Below, one piece after another: positions 1 through 6,010 of a DNA stretch of 11,005 nt. Within the stretch, counting starts at the first letter, position 1, and every line of letters starts with the position of its first letter. This DNA comes from an uncultured Faecalibaculum sp. (GTDB lineage: Bacteria > Bacillota_I > Bacilli_A > Erysipelotrichales > Erysipelotrichaceae). The position numbers and the translations under genes are program-made. The stretch spans positions 1 to 11,005 of the forward strand of contig NZ_CAJUPA010000056.1 in NCBI RefSeq assembly GCF_910588395.1, read 5' to 3'. Below the pieces are notes generated by a model. It did no database searches, was not told the origin of the DNA, and was given only the letters and a program-made list of their open reading frames with translations.

Positions 1-86
1 TATTATTAAAAATTCCAATCTGAGATATGTTCAGATGGAACTGTGAAAGACCCGGGATATCGTACCATGGGCGGTCTGTTTTTCAG

Positions 87-160
87 AGCCGGGTCCCTGG
101 CTTCGGGAGACACAGGATGATGGTTTTTGTTTCTTCGGGATTGCCCGGACTGATTTTTTC
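87..160 (+). promoter_or_regulatory. Possible structured leader of rpmE
   Basis: The 225 bases before rpmE hold no convincing gene but contain several short hairpins. AGCCGG (87-92) pairs with CTGGCT (97-102) across the loop GTCC, and CGGG/CCCG (135-147) encloses ATTG, followed a few bases on by a T-run (153-159). The octamer CTTCGGGA occurs twice (101-108 and 133-140), which would allow alternative pairings. Many bacteria control bL31 through an autoregulatory leader RNA, so such an element is plausible here. I cannot match this stretch to a named motif, and the hairpins are short, so this is a tentative call. Confidence 0.3.
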
Positions 161-169
161 TGTTACCAT
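141..169 (+). promoter_or_regulatory. Candidate sigma-A promoter for rpmE
   Basis: TTGCCC (141-146) is separated by 17 bases from TACCAT (164-169). Each box matches four of six consensus positions. The predicted transcript would start about 50 bases before the rpmE start codon. If this is the true promoter, the upstream hairpins would not be in the rpmE mRNA, so this call and the leader call compete. Confidence 0.25.
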
Positions 170-225
170 TACAAGGCACTTACTTTGGGCACGCATGAGG
201 CTCAAGGCGGAAGGAGGACAAGCGT

Positions 226-444
226 ATGAAAAAGGGAATCCACCCCGATTACCACAAGGTTAAAGTCGTATGCACGTCCTGCGGGGCAGAATTTGAATCC
301 GGTAGTACGGTAAAGGGCGATGAACTGCGTGTAGATACCTGCAGCAACTGCCACCCGTTCTTCACTGGACGTCAGAGATTTGCCGCTGCGCAGGGACGTA
401 TCGAGAAGTTTAACCGGAAGTACGGACTCAAGAACGAAGAATAG
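226..444 (+). CDS. rpmE: Large ribosomal subunit protein bL31, zinc-binding form
   Basis: A 72-residue protein with the typical start MKKGIHPDYH of bL31, a component of the 50S subunit at the bridge to the 30S head. Four cysteines, C16 and C19 (CTSC) and C39 and C42 (CSNCHPF), mark the zinc-containing C+ form rather than the zinc-independent paralogue made under zinc starvation. The HPFFTG segment and basic C-terminal tail are also family features, and the length is normal. The start is fixed by AAGGAGG (211-217) eight bases upstream. The gene appears to be transcribed alone, since a terminator follows within 30 bases. In many Bacillota rpmE lies next to rho, but the window starts too late to show this. 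Confidence 0.97.
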   Translation: MKKGIHPDYHKVKVVCTSCGAEFESGSTVKGDELRVDTCSNCHPFFTGRQRFAAAQGRIEKFNRKYGLKNEE

Positions 445-448
445 CAGG

Positions 449-472
449 AAACGGCGTCATGCCGTTTTTTTC
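449..472 (+). terminator. Rho-independent terminator after rpmE
   Basis: AAACGGC (449-455) and GCCGTTT (461-467) form a seven-pair stem with loop GTCAT, directly followed by a T-run to 471. It lies five bases after the rpmE stop codon. Confidence 0.88.
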
Positions 473-550
473 TATATCATGGTAATGTACAGAATGACGG
501 CTGCATCACATGCAGGCAGTGGCTGCCATTGGAAAGCAGAGGTATGAATC

Positions 551-1696
551 ATGAAAACTGCAGAGAGAATGGACTGCTTCAAACGTCCGGCATTTGCCGA
601 TGTAAAGGCATATGCGGCTCCGGGCGCCATAGATTTCACACTGGGTTCTCCGGATATCGCGCCGGAACCTTCCATCATGAAGGCAATTCAGGAGGCGGCG
701 GGAATACCCGGCAACTACCGGTATGCAGTCAAAGGGCTGCCGGCTCTGGTGGAGGCTGTGCGTGTCTGGTATGAAAAACGGTATGACACTTTCCTGGATC
801 CGGAGGAAATCTGCCTGCTGCAGGGCAGTCAGGAAGCGCTGGTGAATCTGCCGCTGGTATTCTGCAACCCGGGGGACGGGGTGCTGATCCCCAATCCCTA
901 TTATCCGGTGTACGAACAGGCGCCGCAGCTGGCTCAGGCCAGAGTTCTTTACATGCCGCTGCTGGCTGAAAACCAGTACCTGCCGGATCTGGATGCCATC
1001 AGTCCGGAGGATCGGAAGAATGCCAGGCTGCTGCTGGTGAGTTATCCCAACAATCCCACCGGTGCCACGGCCCCGGACTGGTTTTACGAAAAGCTGATCC
1101 GCTTCGCGCGGGAGAACGACATTCTGGTCATTCATGACAACGCCTATTCCGAACTGGTGTATGACGGAAAACCGGGAAAAAGCTTTCTTTCCTTTCCCGG
1201 AGCCCGGGAAGTCGGTGTGGAACTGAATTCGTTTTCCAAAACCTATGGCATGGCCGGGGCCAGACTGGGGGTCATGGCCGGCAACCGGGAAGCGGTGCAG
1301 GCGTACAGGGAGCTGAAATCCAATCTGGATTACGGCATTTTTCTCCCGGTGCAGTATGGAGGAATCGAAGCGCTGGAACATGGGGGTGCTGCCATTCCGG
1401 AGACCCGGAAGGAATATGAACGGCGGCGCAACTGTCTGATTGCAGAATTTGCCAAGGCCGGCTGGGTGATTCCACCCTGCAAAGCCACGATGTTTCTCTG
1501 GGCGCCTGTTCCCTCGGGCATGGATTCTGAAACCTTCGCCCGCCTGCTGGCGGAAAAAGCCGGTGTGCTGGTGACACCGGGAATCCGGTTCGGGTCTCAG
1601 GGGGAAGGGTTTGTCCGCATCGCCATGGTGCAGGATGAAGACATGATCCGCAAAGCCGCCGAACAGATCCGGGCTTCCGGGCTGTTTCGGCGCTGA
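551..1696 (+). CDS. PLP-dependent class I/II aminotransferase, LL-diaminopimelate aminotransferase-like
   Basis: A 381-residue cytoplasmic fold-type I aminotransferase of full family length. The Schiff-base lysine is K230 in SFSKTYGMAGARLG. The cofactor site is completed by SYPNNPTG (164-171), D196 and Y199 in IHDNAY, and R238. R356 near the C terminus is the usual arginine that binds the substrate carboxylate. Other features recall the LL-diaminopimelate aminotransferase (DapL-like) branch: NYRYAVKG (55-62), NPGD (106-109), and the PNPYYPVY segment at about 114-121. If so, it would make the lysine and peptidoglycan precursor LL-diaminopimelate from tetrahydrodipicolinate with glutamate. Substrate cannot be assigned from motifs alone; alanine- or aspartate-type enzymes look very similar. 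The start is supported by AGCAGAGG (535-542) eight bases upstream. No clear promoter is visible in the 80-base gap after rpmE. Confidence 0.9.
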   Translation: MKTAERMDCFKRPAFADVKAYAAPGAIDFTLGSPDIAPEPSIMKAIQEAAGIPGNYRYAVKGLPALVEAVRVWYEKRYDTFLDPEEICLLQGSQEALVNLPLVFCNPGDGVLIPNPYYPVYEQAPQLAQARVLYMPLLAENQYLPDLDAISPEDRKNARLLLVSYPNNPTGATAPDWFYEKLIRFARENDILVIHDNAYSELVYDGKPGKSFLSFPGAREVGVELNSFSKTYGMAGARLGVMAGNREAVQAYRELKSNLDYGIFLPVQYGGIEALEHGGAAIPETRKEYERRRNCLIAEFAKAGWVIPPCKATMFLWAPVPSGMDSETFARLLAEKAGVLVTPGIRFGSQGEGFVRIAMVQDEDMIRKAAEQIRASGLFRR

Positions 1697-1740
1697 CAGA
1701 GGCTCACGGACCGGACGGCAGCACAGAACAACCGCCATAT

Positions 1741-1779
1741 GCAAAAAGAGTGCCGTATCAGTCAGGCACTCTTTTTTGC
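1741..1779. terminator. Bidirectional terminator between aminotransferase and amidase genes
   Basis: GCAAAAAGAGTGCC (1741-1754) pairs with GGCACTCTTTTTTGC (1765-1779) around a 10-base loop. The A-run on one side and T-run on the other make it work on either strand, and it serves two converging genes. It starts 44 bases after the aminotransferase stop and lies 21 bases beyond the amidase stop. Confidence 0.92.
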
Positions 1780-1800
1780 GCAGTTCCAATGGAAAATCCG

Positions 1801-2628
1801 TTATTCCTGCATGTATTCTTCCGTGTACGTTTCATCGGTGTAGACAGGATCTGTGTATCCGGAATCGGGAATCTGATTCTCCGGTGCCGGTTCAGCGGCT
1901 GCCGGCAGACTCACCCCGGTGTCCAGACCATGAATGGAATCATAGTAAGCCTGAGCCAGGGCGGTGGAAATGGCATCCTGATTGGCCGGGTCACGCATCT
2001 GCATGGCTTCCGAGGGATTGGACAGAAAACCGGTTTCGAACAGCATGCTGGGAATCCCCAGCTGGTCGACCACAAAGATGCTGCCAATGTCGCTGGTCTG
2101 GCGGAAACCGAGAGAAGGACCCCAGTTGGCGGCAGTCAGATAATTGTCCAGATTCTGGCAGATCCGCTGGCTCACAGCATCATCCTGGCGGACAATCCCG
2201 AAATGGCCCTGCGCAGTGGTATCCTCCGCAGAATTGCAGTGAATGGCCAGATAATAATTGGCGCCGTAATTGATGGCCATGGCCACCCGGGCCTGCAGGT
2301 CCTCCGCTTCGTTGTCCGGCCAGGATACATTGTCATCGTACCGGGTGAAGATCACCTGAATGCCCGGATCGAGATTGTGCAGTTTTTCACCTGTCTGGAG
2401 CGCCAGTGCCAGCGCCACGTCCTTTTCCATGGTTCCATCCGCTGCCAGAGCACCGGAATCATAACCGCCGTGTCCCGGATCGATCATCACCGTGGCAGTT
2501 GGATTCTCCACAATATAGTTATGGGACTTCCAGATCTGTTCCGTGACAAACTGCGAGAGTCCCCAGACTGCCACACCGCCCAGCACAAGCCAGACAACCA
2601 GAATGGGCAGCCATTTCTTCTTTTTCAT
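1801..2628 (-). CDS. Membrane-anchored N-acetylmuramoyl-L-alanine amidase (Amidase_3)
   Basis: A 275-residue cell-wall hydrolase that would cut the bond between N-acetylmuramic acid and the L-alanine of the stem peptide outside the membrane. After a lysine-rich start (MKKKKW) comes one hydrophobic segment (about 6-24), an uncleaved anchor or signal sequence. The Amidase_3 domain spans about 46-235. Its zinc and catalytic residues are all present: H53 in MIDPGHGGYDSGA, E68, H130 in AIHCNS, and E198 in LFETGFLSN. There is no SH3 or other wall-binding domain. The tail (about 240-275) is low-complexity and acidic, with repeated Tyr-Thr-Asp/Glu units. The frame stays open upstream, but I chose the ATG at 2628 because it begins the anchor and follows AGGGGGAGA (2635-2643). 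It is probably a single-gene transcript. Confidence 0.93.
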   Translation of the reverse strand: MKKKKWLPILVVWLVLGGVAVWGLSQFVTEQIWKSHNYIVENPTATVMIDPGHGGYDSGALAADGTMEKDVALALALQTGEKLHNLDPGIQVIFTRYDDNVSWPDNEAEDLQARVAMAINYGANYYLAIHCNSAEDTTAQGHFGIVRQDDAVSQRICQNLDNYLTAANWGPSLGFRQTSDIGSIFVVDQLGIPSMLFETGFLSNPSEAMQMRDPANQDAISTALAQAYYDSIHGLDTGVSLPAAAEPAPENQIPDSGYTDPVYTDETYTEEYMQE

Positions 2629-2653
2629 CGAATCTCTCCCCCTGTATGTTCCC

Positions 2654-2683
2654 ATGATATAAAAAACCGGGGAATTTTCGCAA
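2654..2683 (-). promoter_or_regulatory. Promoter of the amidase gene
   Basis: Read on the - strand, TTGCGA (2678-2683) is followed after 18 bases by TATCAT (2654-2659), matching four and five of six sigma-A positions. The transcript would begin about 20 bases before the start codon, just ahead of the ribosome binding site. The 67-base divergent gap shows no equally good promoter for comFA. Confidence 0.5.
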
Positions 2684-2695
2684 ATTTCAGGCAGA

Positions 2696-3937
2696 ATGGC
2701 GAATATAAATAGTATGGAGATACAGAGAAAACACAGAACGATCCGGGCGTCTGCCCGGAGAACCGCTTTGCCTGCAGGGGAAAGAGAATGTCCGGATCTG
2801 ATCTGCCACCGCTGCGGAAACCGGGATATCCGGCTGTTTGGCTGGGACCGGGGCATTCCCTACTGCCGCCGCTGTGTGGCGTTCTCCCGTCTGGATGCAG
2901 GTCAGTCCATCCCGGTGCCGCATCTGAAACCGCCGGTATGGAACGGTCAGGTGCATCTGGAGTTCGAACTCACAGTGCATCAGAAACAGGTCTCGGACCA
3001 GATTCTGGGCTGGCTCCGGCAGGGAGAGCCGGTGTTCTGCTATGCCGCTGCCGGCGCCGGCAAGACAGAGATCACCTTTGCGTCCATTGACTGGTTTCTG
3101 AAACAGGGGAAGAAAGTGTGCTTTGCGATTTCCCGGCGCCAGGTGGTGCTGGAAATTGCTTCCCGTCTGCAGGCGGCGTTTCCCGGACTGGAGGTGGTGC
3201 CGGTGTGCGAGGGATTCACCTCCGTGACAGACGGAGATCTCATCGTGTGCACCACCCATCAGCTGTACCGGTATCCGGAAGCCTTTGACCTGCTGATTCT
3301 GGATGAGCTGGATGCCTTTCCCTACCGGGGCAATGCGCTGCTGGAGGAACTGGCCCGGCGCAGCTGCCGGGGTGTGAGACTGATGCTGTCGGCTACACCG
3401 GATGAAGACAGTCTCCGGGAAATCAGCGCCGGACGGATGCAGGCTGCCAGACTGTTCCGGCGGCCCCATGGCAAACTGCTGCCGGAACCGGTTTTTGTTC
3501 TGCTTCCGGTCTGGATGCAGGTGATCCGGCTGCTGTTTCTTCAGCGGCGGATGAGGGGGAAACAGATCCTGGTGTTTGTGCCCCGGATCCGGGATGGAAA
3601 GCGGCTGGCCAGGCTGCTGAAATGCCCCTGCATTCACAGTCAGAGCCCGGACAAAGACGACATCATGAACCGGTTCCGCCACCGGGACTTCGATGTTCTG
3701 GTATCCACCACGCTGCTGGAACGGGGAATCACGGTTCCTTCCGTTCAGGTGATCGTTCTCAAGGGCGACCACCCCGTTTTCACCATGGCCAGCCTGGTTC
3801 AGATATTCGGACGGGCAGGCCGGAGTTTTCATGACCCGGAAGGAGAGTGTCTGTGTCTGGCGGCTTCCATGAGCGATTCCATGAAACAATGCGCAGATTT
3901 GCTGCGCCGGATGAACGAATCTGTCTGTTCTGCCTGA
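2696..3937 (+). CDS. comFA: Competence DNA-uptake helicase ComFA
   Basis: A 413-residue superfamily 2 DEAD-like ATPase matching ComFA, which acts on the cytoplasmic side of the membrane to help pull transforming single-stranded DNA into the cell. The N-terminal zinc site has the four family cysteines, C37/C40 (CHRC) and C57/C60 (CRRC). Helicase motifs follow in order: Walker A AAAGAGKTE (117-125), Walker B variant LDELDAFPY (202-210), motif III LSATP (231-235), motif V around TTLLERGIT (338-346) and motif VI QIFGRAGR (369-376). Length is within the family range. The start is less certain: only a weak AGG lies just before the ATG at 2696, and a second in-frame ATG is at 2714. It overlaps comFC, as in other comF operons. 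No promoter or competence box is clear. Confidence 0.93.
   Translation: MANINSMEIQRKHRTIRASARRTALPAGERECPDLICHRCGNRDIRLFGWDRGIPYCRRCVAFSRLDAGQSIPVPHLKPPVWNGQVHLEFELTVHQKQVSDQILGWLRQGEPVFCYAAAGAGKTEITFASIDWFLKQGKKVCFAISRRQVVLEIASRLQAAFPGLEVVPVCEGFTSVTDGDLIVCTTHQLYRYPEAFDLLILDELDAFPYRGNALLEELARRSCRGVRLMLSATPDEDSLREISAGRMQAARLFRRPHGKLLPEPVFVLLPVWMQVIRLLFLQRRMRGKQILVFVPRIRDGKRLARLLKCPCIHSQSPDKDDIMNRFRHRDFDVLVSTTLLERGITVPSVQVIVLKGDHPVFTMASLVQIFGRAGRSFHDPEGECLCLAASMSDSMKQCADLLRRMNESVCSA
3840..3845 (+). promoter_or_regulatory. comFC: Ribosome binding site that decides the comFC start
   Basis: AAGGAG lies inside the last part of comFA. It is only one base from a GTG at 3847 but seven bases from the in-frame GTG at 3853, which is the usual distance. 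The later ATG at 3889 has no comparable site. Confidence 0.6.
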
Positions 3938-4566
3938 ATGAATATTCGCTGAACACCGATTTTACCCAGCTGCTGCTGGATGATGATTGTCTGTGTCCTG
4001 AATGCAGAAAAAACATCCATGTGCTGAACCGGACCTACCGGATTGACGGCCATAACGTGCATGTACTCTATGAATACAATGAATTCATGGAACAGCTGCT
4101 GTTTCAGTACAAGGAAGACCAGGATATCGCGCTGGCCGGACTGTTCCTTCATGGTCATCCCCGGCTGATCCGGCGGCTGAGAAAAAGACAGCTGGCAGCC
4201 CTGGCATCCTGGCCGGACAAAAATCTGGAACGGGGATTTGATCCGCTGACAGAAATGCTGCGGCCCTGGAACCTGGATCTGATTCATCCCTGGGAAAAGA
4301 CGGCGGCGTTCAAACAGTCGGAAAACGACCCGGACAGCCGCCGCCAGGTCGCTCATCTCATCCGTCCTGCATCTCTGCAGCCCGGCAGGCAGGATGGCCG
4401 CCGGCTTCTGATACTGGATGATGTGATCACCACCGGTGCCACCCTTCAGGCACTGTTTGACCTGGCCCGGGATGAACGCTGTGAAGCCCTGGTGCTGGCA
4501 GCCCATCCGCTGTGGCTGGCAGCCCATGAAAAAGACAGGCGGGCTCATCCGGCTTTTTTCCGGTGA
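3853..4566 (+). CDS. comFC: ComFC, phosphoribosyltransferase-like competence protein
   Basis: A 237-residue protein of the ComFC/GntX family, which partners ComFA in natural transformation. An N-terminal zinc ribbon is made by C24/C27 (CLFC) and C48/C51 (CPEC). The C-terminal half is a type I phosphoribosyltransferase domain with the PRPP-binding loop LILDDVITTGAT (186-197). Length is normal. The start is a GTG at 3853, giving an 85-base overlap with comFA and probable translational coupling; GTG 3847 and ATG 3889 are alternatives that change only the first few residues before the zinc ribbon. Its 3' end overlaps the converging TetR gene by 22 bases. Unlike many genomes, no ribosome hibernation factor gene follows on the same strand. 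Confidence 0.88.
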   Translation: MSGGFHERFHETMRRFAAPDERICLFCLNEYSLNTDFTQLLLDDDCLCPECRKNIHVLNRTYRIDGHNVHVLYEYNEFMEQLLFQYKEDQDIALAGLFLHGHPRLIRRLRKRQLAALASWPDKNLERGFDPLTEMLRPWNLDLIHPWEKTAAFKQSENDPDSRRQVAHLIRPASLQPGRQDGRRLLILDDVITTGATLQALFDLARDERCEALVLAAHPLWLAAHEKDRRAHPAFFR

Positions 4567-4579
4567 TCCACGCCTGTCT
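4529..4579 (-). terminator. Terminator of the TetR pair, embedded in the comFC coding end
   Basis: On the - strand AGACAGGCG (4571-4579) pairs perfectly with CGCCTGTCT (4533-4541), and a T-run (4529-4533) follows. The 29-base interior holds a second small stem, ATCCGG (4547-4552) against CCGG-T-GAT (4560-4567). The stop codons of both converging genes lie within the hairpin. The + strand has no T-run after the stem, so it should act only on the TetR transcript. Confidence 0.68.
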
Positions 4580-5153
4580 GTCTGTAAACTGCCTCATAAT
4601 CCGGAAGAATCATGTCTTCCACCATCCGGCCATACTGCCGGAAAAAGGGAAAGGCGCCATTGGTCATGATCCATTTCAGCGTCAGACCCAGGCTCAGGTT
4701 CTTCAGAGCCATGAACAGCTGCTCGGGATCGCTGGTGTTGCGGATCTGACCGGTTTCCTGCGCCAGGCGGATGGCTTCCACTGTGCGCTGTTTGCCCCCG
4801 GCACTGTACCGGGCTGTGATGGTGTGCTCGTGGAAGTTGAGAATCATGTAGCGGGAAAGAAGTGCGGGTCCCAGATCAATGGACCGGGAAGCGGTCATGG
4901 AAAGACCAATCCAGATCAGCCCCACATAGTCATTGGACGGCTGATGCTCATCCATGGCCTGCAGCAGGGCTTCCAGCGCTCCGTCGTAGTAATGACGGAG
5001 CGGTTCCTCCTTGCTGTTGACATATTTGTAGAATGTGGGCTTGGTGATCTGACAGGCATTGCAGATGTCCATGACGCTGGTTTTGTCGAACCCTTTTTCC
5101 CGGAACATGGTCAGGGTTGTATCCACGATCTGTTCCAGCCGTTTCCTGTTCAT
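4545..5153 (-). CDS. TetR/AcrR-family transcriptional regulator (downstream gene of pair)
   Basis: A 202-residue one-component repressor-type regulator. The N-terminal TetR DNA-binding domain covers about 1-47, with the helix-turn-helix at about 26-45 (SVMDICNACQITKPTFYKY). The remaining, variable part would be the ligand-binding and dimerisation domain; its ligand cannot be told from sequence. The start at 5153 overlaps the stop of the upstream TetR gene as ATGA, and GGAAAGGAAG lies just upstream, so the two are co-transcribed and likely translationally coupled. The helix-turn-helix is almost the same as in its neighbour, pointing to an old duplication and perhaps to shared operators or heterodimers. 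The 3' end overlaps comFC tail-to-tail by 22 bases. Confidence 0.9.
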   Translation of the reverse strand: MNRKRLEQIVDTTLTMFREKGFDKTSVMDICNACQITKPTFYKYVNSKEEPLRHYYDGALEALLQAMDEHQPSNDYVGLIWIGLSMTASRSIDLGPALLSRYMILNFHEHTITARYSAGGKQRTVEAIRLAQETGQIRNTSDPEQLFMALKNLSLGLTLKWIMTNGAFPFFRQYGRMVEDMILPDYEAVYRQTGVDHRKKAG

Positions 5154-5737
5154 GCCTTCACTTCCTTTCCGGCACGGTCCTGATGCATGAACACAGCACC
5201 CAGATCCCGGCAGAAATCCTCCAGGATGTTGCAGCGGCCTTCATCCAGACACCAGTAGGCACCATATCCCAGACTCATTCCCACCCCCGCCTTGTACAGG
5301 GACTTAGGATCGGAGGGATTGCCGATCTGTCCGCATTCCTGGGCTTCCCGGATGAGATCCACCATCAGATCGGTGAAAGCCGGCACATCGTTGAAGGTGC
5401 CCATATATTCTTCCAGATTGGAAATGAACACCTGATTGTACAGATCCGGACCCAGATCGCAGGCGTGGCGCATGAACATCAGATATCCGTCCAGAATTTT
5501 CTGATAGCAGTCTGTTCCCTCCGGAATCCGGTACCAGTCGTCCGGAATGGCTTCCGCCATGGAGGAAAAGAAATAGCTCAGCAGGGTCTGCTTGCTGGCC
5601 AGATATTTGTAAAATGTGGGCTTTGTGATGTCACAGGCATCACAGATGTCCTGAACGGATACAGCCTCATAGCCTCGCTGCCGAAAGAGATCCAGGGATT
5701 TCTGAATGATCTCGTTCTTCAGTTTTCTTCGTTTCAT
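5150..5737 (-). CDS. TetR/AcrR-family transcriptional regulator (first gene of pair)
   Basis: A 195-residue TetR-type regulator. The DNA-binding domain is at about 1-50, with helix-turn-helix VSVQDICDACDITKPTFYKY (26-45), which shares the DIC-x-AC-x-ITKPTFYKY core with the following gene. The C-terminal domain differs clearly between the two proteins and is rich in Tyr, Cys and acidic residues, so they may sense different ligands. The start at 5737 is backed by AAGGAG (5745-5750) seven bases upstream. A perfect 18-bp palindrome three bases above that site is a good candidate operator for autoregulation. No transporter or enzyme gene that it might control stands beside it; the only divergent neighbour encodes the coiled-coil membrane protein. 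Confidence 0.92.
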   Translation of the reverse strand: MKRRKLKNEIIQKSLDLFRQRGYEAVSVQDICDACDITKPTFYKYLASKQTLLSYFFSSMAEAIPDDWYRIPEGTDCYQKILDGYLMFMRHACDLGPDLYNQVFISNLEEYMGTFNDVPAFTDLMVDLIREAQECGQIGNPSDPKSLYKAGVGMSLGYGAYWCLDEGRCNILEDFCRDLGAVFMHQDRAGKEVKA

Positions 5738-5752
5738 GGATCGACTCCTTGT

Positions 5753-5770
5753 GGTTTACCCGGGTAAACC
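5753..5770. promoter_or_regulatory. Perfect 18-bp palindrome, probable TetR operator
   Basis: GGTTTACCCGGGTAAACC reads the same on both strands, with nine-base half-sites and no spacer. It lies between the -10 box and the ribosome binding site of the TetR pair, where a bound dimer would block transcription. Size and symmetry suit TetR-family operators. Confidence 0.72.
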
Positions 5771-5789
5771 CTCCTCAACACATGTTTCA

Positions 5790-5795
5790 ATTATA
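5790..5795 (-). promoter_or_regulatory. -10 box of the TetR pair promoter
   Basis: On the - strand this is a perfect TATAAT. No good -35 box is visible at the usual distance; the best is a weak ATGCCG 18 bases upstream. The palindrome begins about 20 bases downstream. The lack of a -35 box could mean weak basal expression or help from another factor. Confidence 0.5.
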
Positions 5796-5884
5796 ACCGA
5801 AATGTCACTGCTCCGGCATCTGAATGCTTCGTTCTTTGCGGGTTGATGCAGGAAAAAGAGGCACGTGTCATCCATGTCCGGACA

Positions 5885-5934
5885 CCTTCAGGCAAACAGC
5901 CGCGAACAGGCCCGGCAGCCTTCGGGCAGACAGC
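5885..5934. repeat. Two imperfect 16-base direct repeats
   Basis: CCTTCAGGCAAACAGC (5885-5900) and CCTTCGGGCAGACAGC (5919-5934) match at 14 of 16 positions with a 34-base period. They sit in the divergent region upstream of the coiled-coil gene. The second copy overlaps a small hairpin (GCCCG 5910-5914 with CGGGC 5923-5927) and runs into the palindrome CCCCCGGGGG (5934-5943). They could be sites for an activator, or a chance local duplication. Confidence 0.4.
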
Positions 5935-5977
5935 CCCCGGGGGTTCGGGAAGCCGGCGCTGCAGCGGGGCTGGTCTA

Positions 5978-5986
5978 TGGTATCAT
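5978..5986 (+). promoter_or_regulatory. Extended -10 promoter of the coiled-coil/glmU/prs operon
   Basis: TGG followed by TATCAT (5981-5986) is an extended -10 element with five of six matches in the hexamer. The -35 region is poor. It lies 24 bases before the start codon, ahead of the ribosome binding site TAGGGGGA (5995-6002). No terminator was seen between here and the end of prs. Confidence 0.5.
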
Positions 5987-6010
5987 TGAGAAGATAGGGG
6001 GAAATTCAGA

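Noticed and set aside
2..46. Open frame ending NLRYVQMEL with a TGA at 44-46, possibly the 3' end of an upstream gene
   Set aside because: Only 14 codons are visible, and no family signature is present. A weak hairpin after it (49-85) fits a gene end but is not enough.
27..263. 78-codon frame running through the rpmE leader
   Set aside because: It overlaps rpmE in another frame, has no good ribosome binding site and no family-like features.
506..1789. Long open frame opposite the aminotransferase gene, and similar long frames opposite comFA, glmU and tatD
   Set aside because: They are antisense by-products of high-GC coding sequence. Their products are rich in His, Arg, Pro and Gln and match nothing, while the other strand carries clear families.
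2698..2705. GGCGAATA as a possible competence-box-like element at the start of comFA
   Set aside because: It differs from the streptococcal TACGAATA box, falls inside the predicted coding start, and could be chance.
1750..2712. Long frame on the + strand across the amidase gene
   Set aside because: The - strand encodes a complete Amidase_3 domain with all catalytic residues.
2629..2856. N-terminal extension of the amidase up to 2856
   Set aside because: It would run into comFA, lacks a ribosome binding site, and hides the clear anchor that begins at the ATG at 2628.
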